A stretch of 44,250 nt of DNA from an uncultured Collinsella sp. (GTDB taxonomy: Bacteria > Actinomycetota > Coriobacteriia > Coriobacteriales > Coriobacteriaceae). This document shows, piece by piece, positions 23,465 through 31,480 of this stretch (within the stretch, counting starts at the first letter, position 1; each line of letters starts with the position of its first letter). The stretch is from contig UQRW01000010.1 in the NCBI GenBank assembly GCA_900543515.1, positions 1 to 44,250 of the forward strand, given 5' to 3'. The notes under the pieces are model-generated. The model saw nothing but the letters and a program-made list of their open reading frames with translations. It was not told the DNA's origin and did not search any database. A program made the position numbers and the translations under genes.

Positions 23465-24598
23465 ATGCAGCATTCGAATCATCGCGTCGCAGCGCTCATC
23501 GCGTCGAAGCCAGCTCGTATCATCACGAGCGCCGCACTCGCTGTCGCACTGACTGCCACGCCGATGCTCTCCCCCGTTGCGGCATATGCCGCCTCGCAGG
23601 CAACGCAGGATCAGCTTTCCGCCGCGCAGCAAAAAATCGAAGCCGCCACGAGCGCCTACAACGATGCCCGCACCAAACTCGACGACCTGCAAAAGCAGAT
23701 CGACTCCAATGAGGCGAGCATCGAGGAAATCGAGGCCAAGCTTCCCGAGCAGCAGGCCAAGGCAAGCTCCGCCATGCGCGATCTGTACAAGTACCAGAAG
23801 GGCACCAATCCCATCGTGAGCTTCCTGGTCAACGCGCAGAGCCTGGGTGAGTTCATCACCACCTGCAAATACACCAACCAGATCACGAGCTCGAGCGTCG
23901 ATGAGATCGAAGAGCTCAACAACATGCAAACCGAACTCGAGCAGAACAAGGCCGAGCTCCAGCAGGCCAAGTCCCAGCTTGAGGCAGAACAGAAAAACGC
24001 CGAGGATTCGCTGGCGCAGGCCCAGCAGCTCCGCAGCGAGGCGCAGGCAAAAGCCGAGCAGGAAAATGCCGCCGAGCTCGCCAAGCTTGAGGCCGATAAG
24101 GCCGCTGCCGCCGAGAAGCTCTCGGGCGAGGGCGTAAGCGGCAGCAATTCCAGCAGTCAGGCCACCAACACCAACACCACCATCGACACCACGGTGAACA
24201 ACGCCAATACCGGTAATTCCGATTACGATTCGTTCATTAATGAGTGGACGAGCCGCATCGATAATTATCTTGCCGGGTCCCCCATGGCAGGCCAGGGCTA
24301 TAACTTTGCCGTCGCCGCTTGGAATACCGGTGTCGACCCCCGTTGGTCCCCCGCCATCGCCTGCATCGAGAGCACCAAGGGCACTTATTGCGCCAATTCC
24401 TACAACGCCTGGGGCTGGAGCGCTCGTGGCGGCGGTTGGCGCAGCTTTGGCAGCTGGAGCGAGGGCATCTCCGCTCATGTTGCCTATCTGGGCGCCAACT
24501 ACGGCTCCACCCTTACCCCTGCAGCGGCCAAAAAGTACTGCCCGCCCACATGGCAGGACTGGTACAACAAGGTCGCCGCTCAGATGAACCGCATCTAA
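23465..24598 (+). CDS. Secreted coiled-coil protein with lysozyme-like C-terminal domain
   Basis: A 377-residue exported protein, probably a peptidoglycan hydrolase. The signal peptide covers about residues 1-43 and ends AAYAA. A long coiled coil follows (about 45-230, rich in Q, E, A), laid out like the N-terminal part of CwlO/PcsB-type wall hydrolases. A Ser/Thr/Asn linker leads to a globular domain from about residue 260 with GYNFAVAAWNTGVDPRWSPA, a candidate catalytic Glu in ACIESTKG, and NAWGWSARGGGWRSF, like lysozyme/SLT-type domains. The ATG at 23465 has AGAGGG just upstream; TTG at 23450 is possible. The tandem palindromes suggest regulated expression. Confidence 0.82.
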   Translation: MQHSNHRVAALIASKPARIITSAALAVALTATPMLSPVAAYAASQATQDQLSAAQQKIEAATSAYNDARTKLDDLQKQIDSNEASIEEIEAKLPEQQAKASSAMRDLYKYQKGTNPIVSFLVNAQSLGEFITTCKYTNQITSSSVDEIEELNNMQTELEQNKAELQQAKSQLEAEQKNAEDSLAQAQQLRSEAQAKAEQENAAELAKLEADKAAAAEKLSGEGVSGSNSSSQATNTNTTIDTTVNNANTGNSDYDSFINEWTSRIDNYLAGSPMAGQGYNFAVAAWNTGVDPRWSPAIACIESTKGTYCANSYNAWGWSARGGGWRSFGSWSEGISAHVAYLGANYGSTLTPAAAKKYCPPTWQDWYNKVAAQMNRI

Positions 24599-24608
24599 GC
24601 GCAACTGT

Positions 24609-24636
24609 AAAGGGCCCCGACGGGCCCTTTTCTTTT
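24609..24636. terminator. Shared terminator between the hydrolase and kinase genes
   Basis: Perfect 9-bp stem (24609-24617 with 24622-24630) and CGAC loop, followed by TCTTTT on the plus strand. It overlaps the end of the convergent kinase gene. Confidence 0.75.
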
Positions 24637-26014
24637 AGGCAGTGGAGGTGTCAACGACACCGGTCGCATTGGCAACCGCAACTATGACGATCATGCATAG
24701 GAGCAGCACGCCCAATGCCTTGAGCCAGAGCTTCGCGAGCTTCTTGCCGCGATAGCTGTCGAGCAGCGCGAATCGCCGACGAAGGCGACGCTTGTCGAGC
24801 AGCGCAAAATGCATAAGCACCATAAGGCCATCGACAAAGAAAAAGTACTCGATTATAAGAAGCCAGGTCGGATAGCTTTGGTTTGCTCCGGTGGGGTGAA
24901 AGACAGCAAAGTGGCTTCCGGCAAAGAATACAAGCAGCGAGAGGCAGACAAGCGTATTCCAAATGCGCCCCAGAGGCTCCGGAATGCGAGAAAGCAGACC
25001 GAGTGCGGCGGAGGCGGCAGGCTTAGGAAGCCCTGCGGAGCCCTGGGGCCCTTGGGGCGTTAATACCGTCTCTGAGGCCGGGGTGCAGAGAGGCGCAGGC
25101 GCAGGAGGCCGCACAGGGCAACTCAGGTCATATGCCGCGCGCGTCGCCCGTCCCAACGCCCCCGCGCTCGCAAAACGCTTGACCGGGTCGAGCGCCATCG
25201 CCATGCAAATGACATCGGCCAGTGGAGCGGGAACGCCGCGCATCTCGCATTGTTCGCGCATGTCGAGCCCCGGTTTTGGATCGAGCCCCGTCAAGCAGAA
25301 GAACAGCAGGGCGCCCAGCGCGTACACATCGCTTCGCACGCTCGTCTGCCCAAACCCATACTGCTCGGGTGGCGCGTAGGGCCGTGTGCCAAACTTGACG
25401 GTATCGGCATCGGCGCCTTCGCGCCAAGCGCGCGCGATTCCCAGGTCAATAATCACCAGCGACGAGAAGGTCATGCCGGCATCGGCGGCATATCTCACAC
25501 CCGACACGATGATGTTCGAAGGTTTAAGGTCGCGATGGATAATCGGAGCCGGCGCTTTTCCCACCTCGCCAAATCCAGCATGGAGCTCTGCCACCGCATC
25601 ACACAGGGCCGGAAACAACCCGCGCGCATAATCGGGCGTCGCACCCAAGCGCCCCACCAAGGCCTCGAGCGTCTCGCCTTCAATGTATTCCATCACCACG
25701 TCAAGTTCGTCGCCCACACGGCGGCAATCGACAATCCGGGGCAGGTGCTCAAAACGCCGTCCGGCACGCTGGGCCGCAAACAGGCGCTCATATGCCCCGC
25801 CAATCTGGGCCGAAGCATCGATGCGTTTGCGGACAAAGGGGCCGAGCGAGCCACCACCAGAACCCTCAAAGCACACGAGTTCGGTTGTCTCAACGTCCGA
25901 GCGCTTTAGCACACGTTCCACGCGATAGCTGTCATCGCGGTCAAACGACGCCAGGTGCTCGGCGAGCGCGGCAGTCAGCTCATCATCGGAATATGTTGGG
26001 TTCTGAGTATCCAT
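24635..26014 (-). CDS. Membrane Ser/Thr protein kinase
   Basis: A Hanks-type kinase of about 459 residues, cytoplasmic at the N-terminus. Catalytic motifs are intact: HRDLKPSN, DLGIAR (in place of DFG) and APPEQYG. The nucleotide loop is unusual (GSGGGSLGPFVRKR). The kinase domain ends near residue 270, a Pro-rich linker follows, and three hydrophobic segments occupy the last 120 residues. There are no PASTA repeats, so it is not a PrkC/PknB-type wall sensor. Start is uncertain: several in-frame ATGs occur between 26014 and 26038, none with a strong ribosome site. It is the last gene of a set with an HTH protein and a Tat lipoprotein. Confidence 0.85.
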   Translation of the reverse strand: MDTQNPTYSDDELTAALAEHLASFDRDDSYRVERVLKRSDVETTELVCFEGSGGGSLGPFVRKRIDASAQIGGAYERLFAAQRAGRRFEHLPRIVDCRRVGDELDVVMEYIEGETLEALVGRLGATPDYARGLFPALCDAVAELHAGFGEVGKAPAPIIHRDLKPSNIIVSGVRYAADAGMTFSSLVIIDLGIARAWREGADADTVKFGTRPYAPPEQYGFGQTSVRSDVYALGALLFFCLTGLDPKPGLDMREQCEMRGVPAPLADVICMAMALDPVKRFASAGALGRATRAAYDLSCPVRPPAPAPLCTPASETVLTPQGPQGSAGLPKPAASAALGLLSRIPEPLGRIWNTLVCLSLLVFFAGSHFAVFHPTGANQSYPTWLLIIEYFFFVDGLMVLMHFALLDKRRLRRRFALLDSYRGKKLAKLWLKALGVLLLCMIVIVAVANATGVVDTSTA

Positions 26015-26109
26015 AGCGTCCATCATAGCGCAGGGCACAGACGCCCTGTAGCACCCGTGCCCTGCACGTTTGAAATATAGCGGACGGCCCTGCCACCAAC
26101 AGTCAGCCG

Positions 26110-26532
26110 TTAACTCACCGTCTCCTCGCCAAAGCGATACAGCTCCTCATTGACCTTTTGCAGGCTGCAGCCACGATCGATGCAGAAGATGATAATCGCA
26201 TCACGACGGTCCTTGCAGTTGAGGACGTTTGCCCCGGCAGCCGTAAGTGCGCGGTTGGTCTCCTTCATCGATAACGCCATCGCGAATGCAATCTGCAGCA
26301 CTTTATTTCGACTCGGGTGGCGCGCACCCGTAAAAATCTGATAGCCAAACGTTTCGTTGAGGTCGGCCATACGCACCACGCGCGAACGCTCCAAGCCCTT
26401 TTCCTGCAGCAGTTGCTTAAGGTAGTCCGAAAGCGACGGGGCGGCAAAGTCGTGTTCTTTGATATAGCCATCGATGTTTGGCGCGTCGAGAAGCTCATTG
26501 AGTAACTCGTCAGTCAGCTTTTTATCGGGCAT
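26110..26532 (-). CDS. HTH-domain protein linked to the kinase
   Basis: A 140-residue cytoplasmic protein with an XRE-like helix-turn-helix in its middle (about residues 33-85; LSDYLKQLLQEKGLERSRVV, YQIFTGARHPSRNKVLQIAF). The C-terminal segment (CKDRRDAIIIFCIDRGCSLQ) is a helical module that recurs in proteins found beside Ser/Thr kinases in gut Firmicutes, as I recall. The SD is strong (GGGAGGTG). Because its gene stands 72-96 bp before the kinase start, kinase and HTH protein probably work together, for instance as phosphorylated regulator and enzyme (inference). DNA targets are unknown. Confidence 0.72.
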   Translation of the reverse strand: MPDKKLTDELLNELLDAPNIDGYIKEHDFAAPSLSDYLKQLLQEKGLERSRVVRMADLNETFGYQIFTGARHPSRNKVLQIAFAMALSMKETNRALTAAGANVLNCKDRRDAIIIFCIDRGCSLQKVNEELYRFGEETVS

Positions 26533-26571
26533 ACGACTTCACCTCCCATACGGCGCAACGGTAGCGACATG

Positions 26572-27114
26572 CTAGGCCAGCACCCAGCTTGCAGTGGCAG
26601 ACTTATCAAACATGTTGGCAAAATACAGTGCCTTCTTGATATCGCCATCAAAGTAGATATTGCCCGCCACGGAGCCACCGGCGGAAAGGGTACCAGACTG
26701 CAGCTCATCGGAGCCCTCGCTGTAGTAACCCTGATTCTGCTGAGCGCCGTTGGCGTCCTCGCCCTTCCAGTCGTAGATGTTGTAATCTGCGCCCTCATCG
26801 CCATTGTTGACGTACGTGACGTGAATGCCCGTCATGGTCGAACCGTCATAATTTGTGAGGCCGGGCTGGACGGAATCGACAACGACGGAAAGACCGGAAG
26901 CCGTGGTCACCGTCGCACCAACCGCCAGGTCAGTCGTAGACTGCTCTTCCTTCTTCGCCTCTTCCTTCTTGTCGTCATCGCCAGCGTCCTCGGTGACGGT
27001 CGCCTTATCGCTATCACAACCGGCAAGAAGACCGGCAGTCCCCAAGGCGACGGTGGCGAATGCGCCAAGTGCAGTGCGACGGCTCAGCAGCACTTCGTTT
27101 TCGAGCTTTTTCAT
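26572..27114 (-). CDS. Tat-exported lipoprotein with a DUF4352-like domain
   Basis: A 180-residue surface lipoprotein. The signal contains a twin-arginine (LSRRTALGAF, residues 10-19) and a lipobox LLAGC with the lipid-accepting Cys near residue 33, so it is probably exported folded and then acylated. A charged Asp/Lys/Glu linker leads to a beta-rich domain (about 65-180: TVTTASGLSVVVDSVQ, TYVNNGDEGADYN), resembling the immunoglobulin-like DUF4352 group. It is upstream of the HTH and kinase genes on the same strand, and could be the extracytoplasmic partner of the set (inference). Its mRNA leader can fold over the ribosome site. Confidence 0.75.
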   Translation of the reverse strand: MKKLENEVLLSRRTALGAFATVALGTAGLLAGCDSDKATVTEDAGDDDKKEEAKKEEQSTTDLAVGATVTTASGLSVVVDSVQPGLTNYDGSTMTGIHVTYVNNGDEGADYNIYDWKGEDANGAQQNQGYYSEGSDELQSGTLSAGGSVAGNIYFDGDIKKALYFANMFDKSATASWVLA

Positions 27115-27119
27115 TATGC

Positions 27120-27173
27120 ATCCTTTCTACGATCCGGCTACCGTGCCGGCACACAGCACATCGTAGGAAGGAT
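27120..27173 (-). promoter_or_regulatory. Leader hairpin that masks the lipoprotein ribosome site
   Basis: In the minus-strand transcript, 27173-27160 pairs with 27133-27120 over 14 bp (one G-U), with an inner ccggc/gccgg stem. The 3' arm contains AAAGGAT, the ribosome site of the gene starting at 27114. This geometry suggests translational control by opening of the stem. No known riboswitch pattern was recognised. Confidence 0.6.
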
Positions 27174-27278
27174 TAAACTTGAATTCATTAGCTGAGAGCT
27201 AAGGTTGCGGTAAACGGCCAATGCAGTTATCCAAACGCCGAGCAAACGCACTTTGCGCGACCGTCTGCTGGCAGCGCA

Positions 27279-27602
27279 TCAAACCACCGCGACGGATTCC
27301 CCGGTAAAAGCACTGATCATCAACAGGACAAAGAACGCCAGGTAGCTGATGCTCAGCAGGTAGGCGATGACCAAAAAGGCAATCCATCCTACATTGGTCT
27401 TACCGTCGGCACGACGTTGCTCGCGAGAACGGCACAGCCAAATCGTCACGCCGATGGCCACAATCAACAGCACAAGTGCCGCTGCCGCCAGTCCAGCAAG
27501 CGCAAACATCACGCCAATGCTCACAGCAATAACCGGGAGCAGCAGCAAACCGCACCCGCATCCACCCGGACTATATACGGCAGGCTGTCGGCGTCGTTCC
27601 AT
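27279..27602 (-). CDS. Small membrane protein of unknown function
   Basis: A 107-residue protein with a Gly/Cys-containing N-terminus (YSPGGCGCG) and three hydrophobic segments (about residues 18-35, 37-55 and 72-100) separated by a basic loop. ATG at 27602 has GGAG six bases upstream and lies 2 bp past the stop of the M20 gene (GTGACGATG), so it is translated by coupling. I do not recognise a family. Its partner gene makes a link to peptide or diaminopimelate metabolism possible but unproven. Sequence 27174-27278 after it shows no clear terminator. Confidence 0.7.
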   Translation of the reverse strand: MERRRQPAVYSPGGCGCGLLLLPVIAVSIGVMFALAGLAAAALVLLIVAIGVTIWLCRSREQRRADGKTNVGWIAFLVIAYLLSISYLAFFVLLMISAFTGESVAVV

Positions 27603-27604
27603 CG

Positions 27605-28792
27605 TCACTCCATCACAAGCAATCGTTTATAGACATCGAGGCCTTTGAGTAGGATTTCCTCGTCGAAGAGCATGCTATCGGTATGCAGAGCGCTTGTGGC
27701 ATAGGCGGGGCAGCCATCCGAATCACTCGGGTTGTCTTGGCCCTCTGGCATACCCGTGCCCAGCAGGAAAAACACGCCCGGCAAATGGCGCTGATAGAAC
27801 GCGAAATCCTCGGCAATTAACAGCGGCTCCTCCATAAGCTGCAGCCCGGGCAAGGCAGGCGCGACGCTGGCAAATAGCTCGGGGTCGTTGTCGACCGGCG
27901 GATAGCCCTCGGCAAAGTCGAGATCGTACGTGCAGCCCGTTGCAGCGCAGGCATCGTCCAGCACGCGGCGCACGCCCTCGCGTGCCCGGTCGAACATGTC
28001 GTCTGTAAACACACGCAGGCTGCCGGCAACATGGGCCTCCCCCGCCACCGCATTGCAGACGGTGCCTGCCTGCAGCAGGCCGAACTTGCCAATGCAGGGC
28101 TCATCGGCACCCAGCTCATCCATCAGTTCGCGCTCGGCAACCAAGAACTTGGCAGCCGCCAGCGCCGCATCGTGCGACTCCTCGACCGGAACGCCATAGG
28201 TCTTAGCAATATGGATGCTCGTCCCATGAATATGAATGTGTGTCTCACTCGAACGCGCCAGCAACGGACCGGAGCAGCTCGCCAACGTGCCGGCGGGCAG
28301 ATCGGGCCACACATGGAAGCCAAAAATGCGGTCGGCCCCATAGCGCTCGAACACACCGCTCTCGCATACCGTCTTGGCACCACCGGTCGTTTCCTCGGCC
28401 GGCTGGAACACAAAGAGAACATTGCGCCTAATGGCGCCCGGATGCTCGCGAATCGTACGGTCGACATACGTCGCGGCGGCAAGCGCCATGGCCATGTGTC
28501 CGTCATGTCCGCAAGCGTGCATCTTGCCGGGATGGGTTGAGGCAAAGGCCGCTCCCGTCGCTTCCGCGATGGGCAGCGCATCCATATCGGCGCGAATCGC
28601 CGTGGCATGCGCGGCATCAACGCCGGCGTCGAAGAAAGCACAGACGCAGCTGGGGCACGGATGGGTCACTTCGCAGGTGAGCGGTGCCAGCACGCCCTCG
28701 ATATAGGCAATGGTTTGCGGAAGATCGAAATCGAGCTCCGGAATGCGATGGAGATCGCGGCGATAGCGACGGAGTTCTTGGAGCTCGGTCAT
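27605..28792 (-). CDS. M20-family amidohydrolase
   Basis: A 395-residue metal-dependent amidohydrolase of the M20D group. N-terminal RRDLHRIPELDFDLPQT, metal ligands in HACGHDGHM and the catalytic Glu pair in QPAEETTGG are clear, as is the dimerisation-domain GTSIHIAKTYGVPVEES. In place of the usual His in the loop reading HG(x)H, GTSIH is present. It is transcribed divergently from the lysine riboswitch operon that includes DapH, the acetyl-pathway enzyme, so N-acetyl-diaminopimelate deacetylase is a reasonable guess. Other M20D enzymes act on indole-acetyl amino acids or hippurate. The ATG at 28792 has AAGGGA upstream and is preferred to an upstream ATG. Confidence 0.83.
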   Translation of the reverse strand: MTELQELRRYRRDLHRIPELDFDLPQTIAYIEGVLAPLTCEVTHPCPSCVCAFFDAGVDAAHATAIRADMDALPIAEATGAAFASTHPGKMHACGHDGHMAMALAAATYVDRTIREHPGAIRRNVLFVFQPAEETTGGAKTVCESGVFERYGADRIFGFHVWPDLPAGTLASCSGPLLARSSETHIHIHGTSIHIAKTYGVPVEESHDAALAAAKFLVAERELMDELGADEPCIGKFGLLQAGTVCNAVAGEAHVAGSLRVFTDDMFDRAREGVRRVLDDACAATGCTYDLDFAEGYPPVDNDPELFASVAPALPGLQLMEEPLLIAEDFAFYQRHLPGVFFLLGTGMPEGQDNPSDSDGCPAYATSALHTDSMLFDEEILLKGLDVYKRLLVME

Positions 28793-28940
28793 AGAGGATC
28801 CCTTCGTGAGGCACATCTGTTGCAACTTATTGTGATACAGGATTGTGGCGCACATGTTTCCAGCATATCCCTGCATTTTTTAAACGTTATATACGAATAC
28901 TCTTGTTTGGTAAAGTGCAACGTGGTAGGGTCGTTACCAC

Positions 28941-29101
28941 TTGATAGAGGCGCGGGCACGAAGAACCGCGGGCGAGCCGGCAGGCTTTGACCCCGTGGGG
29001 AGGCGAAACCCGCCGAACTGGGCTTTTCGGGCACGAACAACCTGGTGGGCCTGTGGGAAACACCCACAGGACTGTCTGCAGCAATGCGGGAGCGCTATCC
29101 G
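28941..29101 (+). promoter_or_regulatory. Lysine riboswitch (L box)
   Basis: The order of conserved blocks matches the lysC leader aptamer of Bacillus subtilis as I recall it: GATAGAGGCGCG (28943 on), AAGAACCGC, GGGGAGGCG...GCCGAAC (around 28997-29018), CCTGGTGGGCC, ACAGGACTGTC and the closing GAGCGCTATC (to 29099). P1 is formed by gatag at 28943-28947 and ctatc at 29095-29099. It directly precedes lysine-pathway genes. A small gtggta/taccac hairpin (28922-28940) sits before it. The promoter must lie in 28865-28920 but no convincing hexamer pair was found. Confidence 0.9.
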
Positions 29102-29165
29102 GACATTGGGTCCACGCTATGCGGATTCGATGCGCAGATGGCGCCGTCTGGATAGCGAGGTTTAC
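29093..29165 (+). promoter_or_regulatory. Expression platform of the lysine riboswitch
   Basis: No T-run terminator follows the aptamer, so control is probably translational. Bases 29150-29157 (ggatagcg), next to the ribosome site GCGAGG (29155-29160), can pair with the P1 3' strand (29093-29100, 8 bp) or, in part, with cgctat at 29115-29120. These pairings exclude one another, as expected for a switch. An extra 6-bp hairpin lies at 29135-29150. Confidence 0.6.
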
Positions 29166-29170
29166 GGGAC

Positions 29171-31480
29171 ATGGCATTGACCCCCAACGAGGCATATGCG
29201 GCCAAGCAGCCGTTTGTGGACAAGGAGACACTCGAGCATATCGTCGAGCAGTTCCCCACGCCGTTTCATCTATACGACGAGGCGGGCATCCGCCGCAACA
29301 TGCAAGAAGTGCGCGACGCCTTTGCATGGAACCCGGGCTTTAAGGAATACTTTGCCGTCAAGGCCAACCCCAACCCGGCGCTCATCTCCATTCTCAACGA
29401 ATACGGCTGCGGCTGCGATTGCTCGAGCTATACCGAGCTCATGATCGCCCGCTCACTGGGTATCACGGGACACGACATCATGTTCTCGTCCAACGACACA
29501 CCGGCTGCCGACTTTGAGCTCGCCGACAAGCTGGGTGCCATCGTCAACTTTGACGACATCAGCCACATCGGGTTCTTTGAGCGCGTTGCGGGGCCCATCC
29601 CCAAGACGGTCAGCTGCCGCTTTAATCCAGGCGGCCTGTTCCAGCTCTCCAACGGCATCATGGACAACCCGGGCGACTCCAAATATGGCATGACCACCGA
29701 GCAGCTCTTCGAGGCCTTCCGCATGCTCAAGGCCAAGGGCGCCGAGGACTTTGGCATCCACGCATTCCTTGCCAGCAACACTGTCACCAACGACTACTAC
29801 CCCAAGCTCGCGCGTATCCTCTTTGAGCTTGCCGCACGCCTGGAGCGCGAGACCGGCGCACACGTCGCCTTCATCAATCTGTCCGGCGGCGTCGGCATCC
29901 CCTACCTGCCCGAGCAGCAGGCCAACGACATTCGCGCCATCGGCGAGGGAGTACACGCGGCATACGACGAGATCCTGGTTCCCGCCGGCATGGGCGATGT
30001 GGCCATCTGCACTGAGATGGGCCGCTTTATGATGGGCCCCTACGGCTGTCTGGTCACCAAGGCTATCCACGAGAAGCAGATCTACAAGGACTATATCGGT
30101 GTCGATGCAAGCGCCGTCGATTTGATTCGCCCTGCCATGTATGGCGCCTACCACCACATTACGGTGATGGGTCAGCCGGGCGGCGCCGACAAGGCCACGG
30201 CGCCCGTCACGAACACCTATGACATCACGGGCAATCTGTGCGAGAACAACGATAAGTTCGCCATCGACCGCGAGCTGCCGCATATCGACATGGGTGACCT
30301 GCTTGTAATCCACGATACCGGTGCGCATGGCTACTCCATGGGCTACAACTACAACGGACGTCTGCGCTCCGCCGAGGTCCTGCTGCGCCCCGATGGCGCG
30401 GCCGACCTCATCCGCCGCGCCGAGCGCCCGGGCGATTACTTTTCCACGCTCGACGTGCTGCCGTGCGGCCGAGAGCTGCTGGCCAAGTCGCGCGCCGAAA
30501 GCGCCCGCCGTCGCGCCCAAGACGAGCGCCTGGCAGTCGCAGCTCAATGGAACAAACGCATCCAGATCGCGGAGGCGAAGGAGAAGAACATGGACATCCG
30601 CAATCTCGAGGGCTCAATCGTCGCCCTGGTTACGCCGTTTAAAAAGGACGGCAGTGTCGACTTTGACGCGCTCGAGCGCCTTATCGATTTCCACTTGCAA
30701 AATAGCACCGACGCCATTCTCACCCTGGGCACCACCGGCGAGAGCGCCACGATGACCGATGACGAGGACAACTCCGTCGTCGCCGCCGTGGTCAAGCATG
30801 TTGCAGGACGCGTCCCCGTCATCGCCGGCTCAGGCTCCAACTCCACGCAGACCATGCTCACCAAGTCGCTTACTTACCAGGGCTTGGGAGCCGACGGCCT
30901 GCTGCTCATTACCCCCTACTACAACAAGTCCAACGAAGAGGGTATCTATCAGCACTTTAAGACCGTCGCCGATGCCGTTGACATCCCCTGCATCCTGTAC
31001 AACATCCCCGGCCGCTGCGGCTGCGGTATCAGCGAGCGCAACGTAGAGCGCCTAGCCGCGCACCCCAACATCATGGGCATCAAGGAGGCCTCGGGCAACG
31101 TCGCCTACGCGGCCAAGATCGCCCACCTGCTGTCCGACGATTTCCGCATGTACTCGGGCGAGGATGCACTCACAGTGCCGCTCATGAGCCTGGGCGCTTC
31201 GGGCACCATCAGCGTGTGGGCCGACGTGCAGCCGCAGCTTGCACACGACATGTGCCGCGCTTATCTGGACGGCGACGTAGCGCGCGCCCGCGATATCCAG
31301 ATTGCCGGCCAGCCGCTCATCAACGCCCTCTTTAGCGAGGTCAACCCCATCCCCGTCAAGGAAGCGCTCGCCCAGATGGGCATGATCGAGGCAAACTACC
31401 GTATGCCGCTGTGCCCCATGGCAGACGACACGCGAGCCGCACTTACCGATGCTCTGAAGGGAGCTGGTCTACTTGATTAA
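29171..31480 (+). CDS. Bifunctional diaminopimelate decarboxylase / dihydrodipicolinate synthase (LysA-DapA fusion)
   Basis: A single 769-residue frame joins the last and first enzymes of lysine synthesis from aspartate semialdehyde. Residues 1 to about 455 are a PLP-dependent decarboxylase: PLP lysine in YFAVKANPNP (Lys64), NLSGGVGIPY, EMGRFMMGPYG (usual EPGR reads EMGR), and HDTGAHGYSMGYNYNG. A charged helix of about 20 residues follows. Residues 474-769 are a complete 296-residue DapA: LVTPF, GTTGES, YNIPGR and Schiff-base Lys in GIKEASGN. An AAGGAG lies before Met474, so free DapA may also be made. It is the first gene after the riboswitch; dapB overlaps its end by 8 nt. Confidence 0.9.
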   Translation: MALTPNEAYAAKQPFVDKETLEHIVEQFPTPFHLYDEAGIRRNMQEVRDAFAWNPGFKEYFAVKANPNPALISILNEYGCGCDCSSYTELMIARSLGITGHDIMFSSNDTPAADFELADKLGAIVNFDDISHIGFFERVAGPIPKTVSCRFNPGGLFQLSNGIMDNPGDSKYGMTTEQLFEAFRMLKAKGAEDFGIHAFLASNTVTNDYYPKLARILFELAARLERETGAHVAFINLSGGVGIPYLPEQQANDIRAIGEGVHAAYDEILVPAGMGDVAICTEMGRFMMGPYGCLVTKAIHEKQIYKDYIGVDASAVDLIRPAMYGAYHHITVMGQPGGADKATAPVTNTYDITGNLCENNDKFAIDRELPHIDMGDLLVIHDTGAHGYSMGYNYNGRLRSAEVLLRPDGAADLIRRAERPGDYFSTLDVLPCGRELLAKSRAESARRRAQDERLAVAAQWNKRIQIAEAKEKNMDIRNLEGSIVALVTPFKKDGSVDFDALERLIDFHLQNSTDAILTLGTTGESATMTDDEDNSVVAAVVKHVAGRVPVIAGSGSNSTQTMLTKSLTYQGLGADGLLLITPYYNKSNEEGIYQHFKTVADAVDIPCILYNIPGRCGCGISERNVERLAAHPNIMGIKEASGNVAYAAKIAHLLSDDFRMYSGEDALTVPLMSLGASGTISVWADVQPQLAHDMCRAYLDGDVARARDIQIAGQPLINALFSEVNPIPVKEALAQMGMIEANYRMPLCPMADDTRAALTDALKGAGLLD
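30579..30592 (+). promoter_or_regulatory. dapA: Internal ribosome site and ATG at the DapA domain border
   Basis: AAGGAGAAGAAC directly precedes the ATG at 30590, a well-spaced ribosome site inside the fusion frame. It is positioned exactly where a free-standing dapA would start (MDIRNLEGSIVALVTPF). It is either a relic of the gene before fusion or an active second start. Confidence 0.6.

Noticed and set aside
28941..29165. T-box leader instead of a riboswitch
   Set aside because: There is no T-box consensus or specifier loop; the block order matches the lysine aptamer.
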